Assembly: GCA_913009205.1 (NCBI GenBank)
Contig: CAJVYC010000020.1
Coordinates: forward strand, 1-48,118
DNA length: 48,118 nucleotides
Source of the DNA: an uncultured Fluviicola sp.
GTDB lineage: Bacteria; Bacteroidota; Bacteroidia; Flavobacteriales_D; Crocinitomicaceae
Reading direction: 5' to 3'
Shown here: in pieces, positions 43,461 to 48,118 of the stretch
Position numbering within the stretch: position 1 is the stretch's first letter
How the letters are laid out: the number at the start of each line of letters is the position of its first letter
The notes under the pieces: model-generated
Database searches by the model: none
What the model saw: the letters and a program-made list of their open reading frames with translations, nothing else
Told to the model about the DNA's origin: nothing
Program-made: the position numbers and the translations under genes

Positions 43461-43690
43461 CTACTTAAGAACATTAACGTGTCCAATTACCTCCATCCTT
43501 TCATCCGATGTTAAGGTCTTGAAGTCAATTTTCCAAATATAACTTCCATCTTGAACGGGCTTTTTAGAAACATTGGAAACTCCGTCTCAGCCTTGTTCAG
43601 AATTGTGTGACTCCCAAATCAATTGACCCCACCTATTGTAGATGTAAAATAATCGCAATAGGTCCAAAAGATGACATCTTAAATTTCAGA
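43461..43690 (-). pseudogene. remnant of a T9SS type-B (gliding-motility-associated) C-terminal domain
   Basis: Minus-strand translation gives FYIYNRWGQLIWESHNSEQG, then an in-frame TGA, then DGVSNVSKKPVQDGSYIWKI and a normal end (IGHVNVLK, stop 43463-43461). In intact domains the stop position is Trp (GWDG), so TGG has become TGA. Nothing upstream encodes the N-terminal part of a cargo protein. Clear relic of a lost surface-protein gene. Confidence 0.8.
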
Positions 43691-43739
43691 TACACTTATT
43701 ATAGTATTTTTAGCGTTACATCATCAAACTTTAAAACCT

Positions 43740-44705
43740 ATGAACAAATTACTAGCTATCATATTATTTATTTTCACAATTAATGTGTCTAACTCTCAAA
43801 ATACAGTAACGAATCCAAGCTTTGAAAATTATTCAAATTCCTTTTGTGGAATCCAATCACCTGGAGACTTTAATCAAATAATGATTGACTGGATTAGTCC
43901 AACTGCCGCTGCACCCCAAGTGTTTTTTACAACAATTGAAGACACTTGTTACAACTTTCAACCCTTAAGCCAATACATTGGCCCATTGGGTTTAAAAGGC
44001 AACCAAACGCCACGTACTGGCGATGTAATGGTTGGTCTTTGGTCGTATACCATATCTGGACTCAACCAACGGCACTACGTGCAAAACGCGTTAACAAGTC
44101 CGATGGTAGTTGGCAATACTTATATCGTTGAATTTTATGTTTCCTTGGCGGATTTCATGGAATTGGCCATTGACAAAATAGGTGCGCACCTTTCTGTAAA
44201 CCAAATATCTTCCGGCACGGATACTCCATTGATTTATGCGCCTCAGGTCGAATCAAGTGCATTTATTGATGATGCTACAAATTGGGTCTTAGTATCAGAC
44301 ACAATCATAGCCCAAGAAGCTTATTCTTACATCACTATCGGTAATTTTAACGATGACAATTCAACAAATACAATGGTAAACCCATCCGGTTCTGGGGCAC
44401 CAGGAACTTACGGGGCACTTTATTTTATTGATGATATTAGAGTTGAAGAGATTGACGTTACTGAATTAGTCAAAATTGAAGATGATCGGTTTCAAATTTA
44501 CCCAACTAACGTCACGGATGAGTTGAATTTAAAAATCAAAAATGATTCTTGGGTTGAAATTCATAATTCATTTGGTCAGCTCGTTTTTTCTGAGAAATTC
44601 GAGAATGGTCAACGAAAAATAGATGTATCTGGCTTTTCAAAAGGCACCTATATTGTTTCCGCTAAAAGCAAATACGGGACAATTTCGCGTAAGATTATTA
44701 AATAA
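43740..44705 (+). CDS. exported protein with T9SS type-A sorting domain
   Basis: 321 residues. Sec signal (ILFIFTINVSNSQ), then a jelly-roll/carbohydrate-binding-like domain starting VTNPSFENYS and ending GALYFIDDIRVEEI, typical of secreted Bacteroidota proteins. The final ~75 residues form a type-A sorting domain (FQIYPTNVTDELNL ... GFSKGTYIVSAKSKYGTISRKIIK). Secreted by T9SS; ligand unknown. Confidence 0.87.
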   Translation: MNKLLAIILFIFTINVSNSQNTVTNPSFENYSNSFCGIQSPGDFNQIMIDWISPTAAAPQVFFTTIEDTCYNFQPLSQYIGPLGLKGNQTPRTGDVMVGLWSYTISGLNQRHYVQNALTSPMVVGNTYIVEFYVSLADFMELAIDKIGAHLSVNQISSGTDTPLIYAPQVESSAFIDDATNWVLVSDTIIAQEAYSYITIGNFNDDNSTNTMVNPSGSGAPGTYGALYFIDDIRVEEIDVTELVKIEDDRFQIYPTNVTDELNLKIKNDSWVEIHNSFGQLVFSEKFENGQRKIDVSGFSKGTYIVSAKSKYGTISRKIIK

Positions 44706-44732
44706 TCGCGCGTTAAACTCTACCTTACCAAA

Positions 44733-45602
44733 ATGGCTAAATACGACGATGTATCTTGGCACTTTGACGGTGCTAAATTCCCTAAGGGCGAACCTATAGA
44801 ACTTGGAGCAACCCATATTGGTATGTTCTTTAAATGGTGCGCAATTAACAATTTAATTTCAGAAGAACACACCCAACGCAATTCAGAAGAATTGAAGCAA
44901 GTGCGCACTGGTCAACTATCGGGAAGGGATTTCGTTATGGACTTTTGCGACGGCGTACTTGGAAGTGATGACCTCACCGAAACTGGAAATAGATTTGCGG
45001 AAGATTATTACAACGACAACACGGACTTCGGAAAGAAATGTGCTGAGTATTCAGGTGATTATTGCCGCGCGATTGACCAAGGACGGGAACACGGTGAAAT
45101 TTACGAATTCGAAGATAATCCATTCAATTTCGATGCCGTTCAGAGTATTGTAGACGACCGTTTTAATGAGTGGAAGGTTTATGACGTGGTTAGAGATTTA
45201 AAGCAATTCATCGAGAACGAAAATCTTGAGGACGCTGATAACCAATACGCGCTGGGTCAGTTTTATACAATTGGTTACCCGACTAGCGCACATAAAAAAA
45301 CGGCTTATGGATGGTTTCAAAAAAGTGCAGATCAAGGCCATAAAGAAGCTGAATACCGTGTTGGTCTTTGTCATTTTAAAAGTCAAGGTGCGAAATTTGA
45401 TCAAGATCTAGGATGCGAATGGTTTCTTAAAAGTGCTGAACAAGGAGTGGCAATAGCTTGCTTTTACTTAGGGCAGGCTTATCATTACGGAGACGGAAAA
45501 GAAGTGGACAAAATTGAGGCTGCAGCCTGGTACTCCAAAGCGCTGGCAGGGGGTGTTATTAGCGCTAAAGATCAATTGGAATATATTAATGGCAAGGCTT
45601 AG
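44733..45602 (+). CDS. DUF7832-like N-terminal domain fused to Sel1 repeats
   Basis: 289 residues, no signal peptide. The N-terminal ~150 residues (YDDVSWHF, GATHIGMFFKWC, LSGRDFV, FAEDYY) match a widespread uncharacterised domain I know as DUF7832. Residues about 165-285 are three Sel1-type TPR units: ALGQFYTIG..., AEYRVGLCHFKSQG, CFYLGQAYHYGDGKEVD. Sel1 proteins act as binding scaffolds; some DUF7832-type proteins sit near contact-dependent toxin loci, but no toxin is seen here. Confidence 0.8.
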   Translation: MAKYDDVSWHFDGAKFPKGEPIELGATHIGMFFKWCAINNLISEEHTQRNSEELKQVRTGQLSGRDFVMDFCDGVLGSDDLTETGNRFAEDYYNDNTDFGKKCAEYSGDYCRAIDQGREHGEIYEFEDNPFNFDAVQSIVDDRFNEWKVYDVVRDLKQFIENENLEDADNQYALGQFYTIGYPTSAHKKTAYGWFQKSADQGHKEAEYRVGLCHFKSQGAKFDQDLGCEWFLKSAEQGVAIACFYLGQAYHYGDGKEVDKIEAAAWYSKALAGGVISAKDQLEYINGKA

Positions 45603-45651
45603 ACTTGAACATTTGAAACAATAATCTGTGCAGAAGAGAAATTGATCCATT

Positions 45652-45960
45652 ATGAACAGTATCCTTTTGACGTCCCTATTAATAGCTTCATTCGTATAAA
45701 CGACTCCTGAAAATTCAATTGACCGCATAGAAGAAATCAAGATTCATGTTATCAACAAAGCCCCAGTTGAAGGGGTTTACATTCCAATTTTTAAAATCTA
45801 TAGAGAATTAGCGCCATTGGATTACTTGGATGGGCGTTCTGAAGAAAGTTCAGTTCCATGGGATGCCATTTTAATTATGGTCACTGCTTTAGTCATTGTT
45901 GGAGTTGTTTTGTGCCAGATAGAAAAGCGGAGAAGAGAAGTTGATGAAAGAAGTTATTGA
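45652..45960 (+). pseudogene. small membrane protein gene with in-frame TAA after the signal
   Basis: A 103-codon frame runs from ATG 45652 to TGA 45960, broken only by TAA at 45697-45699. The part before is a signal peptide (MNSILLTSLLIASFV), the part after a soluble segment and a C-terminal membrane anchor (AILIMVTALVIVGVVL) with a basic tail. Frame continuity indicates a recent nonsense mutation (TAA instead of, for example, CAA), or less likely readthrough. Confidence 0.6.
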
Positions 45961-45999
45961 AAATAATTTCCGACTGAAATAACACTCAATAAAACAATT

Positions 46000-46035
46000 T
46001 AGCTTAAAAAGCACAACTCAGAGTAGGCTTTTAGC
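46000..46035. terminator. imperfect hairpin before the recombinase gene
   Basis: AGCTTAAAAAGC (46000-46011) and GCTTTTAGCT (46026-46035) can pair around a short loop. It lies 40 bp after the broken membrane-protein gene. Terminator or structured recombination-associated sequence; weak. Confidence 0.3.
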
Positions 46036-46097
46036 TGCCCATCTTCAATTTAACGACAACTGATACTTGCGAAAATTAAAATTTGTTTACAAGGTCT

Positions 46098-46135
46098 ATT
46101 CGACATACATTCGACAGTAATCGGTTATTAACCGA
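46098..46135. repeat. direct repeats and palindrome upstream of the recombinase
   Basis: ATTCGACA occurs at 46098-46105 and 46109-46116 (11-bp period), followed by a 15-bp palindrome TCGGTTA-T-TAACCGA at 46121-46135. The cluster ends 31 bp before the recombinase ATG, so it could be an arm-binding site, an operator, or the left attachment site. Confidence 0.5.
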
Positions 46136-46166
46136 ATAAGCATCTTTTCTGAAGGATTTTTGTTGC

Positions 46167-47312
46167 ATGAATAGTACGAAAAAGAACATTGCATTGAAAC
46201 ATCTTCTAATAGATGGTAAGAAGCAAATCGGTCTCAAGTTTTATCCTGACAAAGTTATTCAAGCTTTAATAAAGGAACTGCCAAGTGCAGCTTGGAGTAA
46301 TAAATTTGGAATGGTTTATACTGCAAACACTTCCGAAAATTTTAATTTAATTTTTTCACTTTTTAAAGGAGTTGCATGGATAAACCTTTCCTCATTCTCA
46401 ACAAAAAGAAATCTAACTAATGAGAATCAACTAATAACTGTTGATTCATATCGAAATAGAAAATTAGCTTTGGGTTTTAAACCTTGTCCGGAAGCATTTC
46501 TTCAAAAACTTGAGTTGAAACGATATTCTATGAATACTGCTCGTACATATATTGCAATGTTCGAGCGTTTTATAAATGCTCACAATGAATCTGATTTGCT
46601 TTCTATCAATGAAGAGCAAATTCGTCTCTATTTACAGGGGATGGTTCAAGAGAAACGTTCTGATTCTTACATTAATCAAATGATAAATAGTATTAAGTTT
46701 TTCTATGAGGTTGTAATGGAAATGCCAAATCGATTTTATTCAATTGAGAGACCGCGTAAAAAAGAGAGCTTGCCTAAAGTAATTAGTACTGAGGAAGTTC
46801 AATCGATAATAAAAAACACGAATAACATTAAACATAAGTGCATCGTAAGTTTGCTGTATTCTGCAGGATTGAGAAGAGGAGAGCTATTAAATTTAAAAAT
46901 TGAAGATATAGACAGTAAACGTATGGTGATTAACGTGAAGAATGGTAAAGGTGGGAAAGATAGAATCACGATCTTAAGTCCTAGTGTTTTAGAAGAATTA
47001 CGTTTTTACTATAAAGTATGGAAACCAAAAATATATTTATTTGAAGGTGAAAAGGGGGCGAAATATAGTGGAACTAGTGTTTTAAGAATAATTCAAAAGG
47101 CAGCAATAAAAGCTGGATTAAAGAAAAGAATATCTCCACATGTTTTACGGCATAGTTTTGCAACTCATTTATTGGAATCTGGAACTGATTTACGATACAT
47201 TCAAGTATTGTTAGGGCATAGCAGTACAAAAACAACGGAAATATACACCCAGGTTGCCACAAATAATATAAGAAGCATTATAAGTCCAATAGATTCTTTA
47301 AATTTGAGTTGA
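46167..47312 (+). CDS. tyrosine recombinase/integrase, Bacteroidota type with extra N-terminal domain
   Basis: 381 residues. An N-terminal ~90-residue domain (IGLKFYPDKVIQALIKELP, AWINLSSF), then a SAM-like core-binding domain (ELKRYSMNTARTYIAMFERF) and the catalytic domain. Catalytic residues: Arg in AGLRRGELL, Lys in GKGGKDR, HVLRHSFATH (His, Arg), LGHSS (His) and Tyr in TTEIYTQV. It lacks the extra helix between patches II and III that defines integron IntI enzymes. It is intact, and is followed after 9 bp by a 32-bp palindrome and a cassette-like gene. The region looks more AT-rich than the metabolic genes. Confidence 0.93.
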   Translation: MNSTKKNIALKHLLIDGKKQIGLKFYPDKVIQALIKELPSAAWSNKFGMVYTANTSENFNLIFSLFKGVAWINLSSFSTKRNLTNENQLITVDSYRNRKLALGFKPCPEAFLQKLELKRYSMNTARTYIAMFERFINAHNESDLLSINEEQIRLYLQGMVQEKRSDSYINQMINSIKFFYEVVMEMPNRFYSIERPRKKESLPKVISTEEVQSIIKNTNNIKHKCIVSLLYSAGLRRGELLNLKIEDIDSKRMVINVKNGKGGKDRITILSPSVLEELRFYYKVWKPKIYLFEGEKGAKYSGTSVLRIIQKAAIKAGLKKRISPHVLRHSFATHLLESGTDLRYIQVLLGHSSTKTTEIYTQVATNNIRSIISPIDSLNLS

Positions 47313-47321
47313 ACCCATAGT

Positions 47322-47353
47322 GTGGATAAAGTGCACTAGTGCACTTTATCCAC
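47322..47353. repeat. perfect 32-bp palindrome, candidate recombination site
   Basis: Two 16-bp arms without mismatch: GTGGATAAAGTGCACT (47322-47337) and its exact reverse complement (47338-47353), nine bases after the recombinase stop. No T-run follows, so it is not a standard terminator. Directly next is TTGTTAGCAACAA. Confidence 0.75.
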
Positions 47354-47354
47354 T

Positions 47355-47365
47355 TGTTAGCAACA
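47355..47365. repeat. left inverted box TGTTAGCAACA of the cassette
   Basis: Exact reverse complement of TGTTGCTAACA at 47926-47936. GTTAGC resembles the GTTRRRY core of attC/attI sites, though position six is C. Confidence 0.5.
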
Positions 47366-47379
47366 ATAACCAATTACAA

Positions 47380-47922
47380 TTGAAAAAAATAAACCTAACA
47401 TCATTATTTCTGATTTTTGTTTTGTGTGCATGCACAAATGAAATCAACAAAACCACGGATGATATTTCTAAGGAAATAATTGAGGTAGTTCCAGAAAATC
47501 AAGAGTTATTTAATCTGATACTTGAAAAAGATAGTCTACTTTTTCAAGTAGGCTTTAATCAAATAGATACTTCACAAGCCGCAGCTTTGACCTCTCAAGA
47601 TTTTGAATTTTATCATGATGAACACGGAGTAACTGACACAAAAAATGCGTTTGTTAATAATATTAATGGCATTAGAGATTTACCATTTAAAACATGGAGA
47701 ATTTTAGTCAAAGAATCTATGGAAGTTTTTCCTTTATATAAAGACAATAGTCAAGTCCTTTATGGTGCAATTCAAAACGGGACTCATGATTTCTATCAAC
47801 AAAATGAGGGTGAAGATGCGCAAAAAACAAATACTGCTCGATTTACTCACTTATGGATTATTGAAAATGGGGATTGGAAATTAAAACGGGTACTTAGTTA
47901 TGACCATCAGGTTCCAAAATAG
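47380..47922 (+). CDS. lipoprotein with NTF2/DUF4440-like fold, cassette gene
   Basis: About 180 residues from TTG at 47380, which begins a clear lipoprotein signal (KKINLTSLFLIFVLCAC). A GTG at 47320 would start inside the palindrome and is unlikely. The mature part (ALTSQDFEFYHDEHGVTD, FTHLWIIENGDWKLKRVLSYDHQ) matches the NTF2-like/DUF4440 pattern. No promoter box is seen between the palindrome and the gene, and it is bounded by inverted 11-bp boxes, as in a gene cassette. Ligand or reaction unknown. Confidence 0.75.
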   Translation: MKKINLTSLFLIFVLCACTNEINKTTDDISKEIIEVVPENQELFNLILEKDSLLFQVGFNQIDTSQAAALTSQDFEFYHDEHGVTDTKNAFVNNINGIRDLPFKTWRILVKESMEVFPLYKDNSQVLYGAIQNGTHDFYQQNEGEDAQKTNTARFTHLWIIENGDWKLKRVLSYDHQVPK

Positions 47923-47925
47923 GAC

Positions 47926-48118
47926 TGTTGCTAACATTAGCTAAAAAAATATAGGGGGGTCGTCTATAAATTGCTAGTTTGGCACCTTGAATATATAACG
48001 CCAAATTTTTGATTTGGTTTTTAACAATTATATACTAAAAACAAAACGCAAAATTTGGCTATGAGAAACTGGAAACCGAGCACTTACACTCTCCCCTACA
48101 TTTCTTAGCCCGAGCGTT
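47926..48118. repeat. right boundary of the cassette: TGTTGCTAACA plus hairpin-rich DNA
   Basis: Begins 4 bp after the stop with TGTTGCTAACA (47926-47936). The rest is non-coding and folds readily: TTTGGC (47978-47983) with GCCAAA (48000-48005), and CCAAAT-TTTTG-ATTTGG (48001-48017). The window ends ...GAGCGTT, where an attC-like GTT core could lie. Candidate attC-like site, incomplete at the window edge. Confidence 0.4.

Noticed and set aside
46167-47312. Recombinase as a classical integron integrase (IntI)
   Set aside because: The segment between the GGKDR and HVLRH motifs lacks the IntI-specific additional helix; only an integron-like role is proposed.

Overview
The window is a stretch of chromosome from a bacterium of the phylum Bacteroidota, most likely order Flavobacteriales (Fluviicola/Crocinitomicaceae-like; the genus is inference). 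The evidence is type IX secretion (T9SS) sorting domains of both types, a PorP/SprF protein, DUF2723 and DUF2480 genes, an ECF sigma factor operon, short lipoprotein signals, low GC, and promoter boxes of the Bacteroidota form TAnnTTTG. About 45 genes are dense, often overlapping by 1-4 bases on the same strand or running convergently.

Layout. 1-3.5 kb: purE, a NamZ-like exo-muramidase and a LolE/FtsX-type permease with an unusual inserted domain. 3.5-8.9 kb: a minus-strand T9SS operon (small exported protein, large PKD/type-B-CTD protein, PorP/SprF, PorE-like PD40 protein). 9-11.1 kb: LRR protein, ribF and two tandem paralogous mini-lipoproteins without ordinary start codons. 11.1-15.2 kb: sufA-sufB-sufC-sufD for Fe-S assembly. 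15.1-17.5 kb: HEAT-like protein, solute-binding-like lipoprotein, small membrane protein. 17.46-17.86 kb: RNase P RNA on the minus strand, overlapped by the 3' end of the membrane-protein gene. 17.9-22.4 kb: a four-gene operon led by an ECF sigma factor, followed by a protein with four internal repeats, one membrane span and a beta-barrel-like C-terminus. 22.6-29.5 kb: sixA, rhomboid protease, DUF2480, polysaccharide deacetylase and a very large DUF2723 membrane protein. 29.8 kb: tRNA-Gln(TTG).

30.1-42.2 kb is a complete glucose/glucoside catabolic locus. Minus strand: BadF-type sugar kinase, GH3 beta-glucosidase, NUDIX-type transcriptional regulator, and an SGLT symporter - phosphoglucose/phosphomannose isomerase - methylglyoxal synthase operon. 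Divergent plus strand: zwf-pgl-edd-eda, that is the Entner-Doudoroff route from glucose-6-phosphate to pyruvate and glyceraldehyde-3-phosphate. I find a shared 21-bp inverted-repeat operator candidate (TTATGGTA-N5-TACCATAA type) at three places: twice before the symporter operon and once between the kinase and zwf, where it overlaps both expected -33 regions. The NUDIX regulator encoded in the locus is the natural candidate to bind it.

42.2-48.1 kb is an accessory zone: a 36-aa lipoprotein, a DsbA/FrnE-like oxidoreductase, a decayed T9SS type-B sorting domain, a T9SS type-A protein, a DUF7832-Sel1 protein, a small membrane-protein gene broken by an in-frame stop, and a tyrosine recombinase. 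The recombinase is followed by a perfect 32-bp palindrome and a promoterless-looking lipoprotein (NTF2/DUF4440-like) cassette bounded by inverted TGTTAGCAACA / TGTTGCTAACA boxes. This resembles an integron-like cassette platform built on a non-IntI recombinase and is, with the sugar regulon, the best candidate for something new here.
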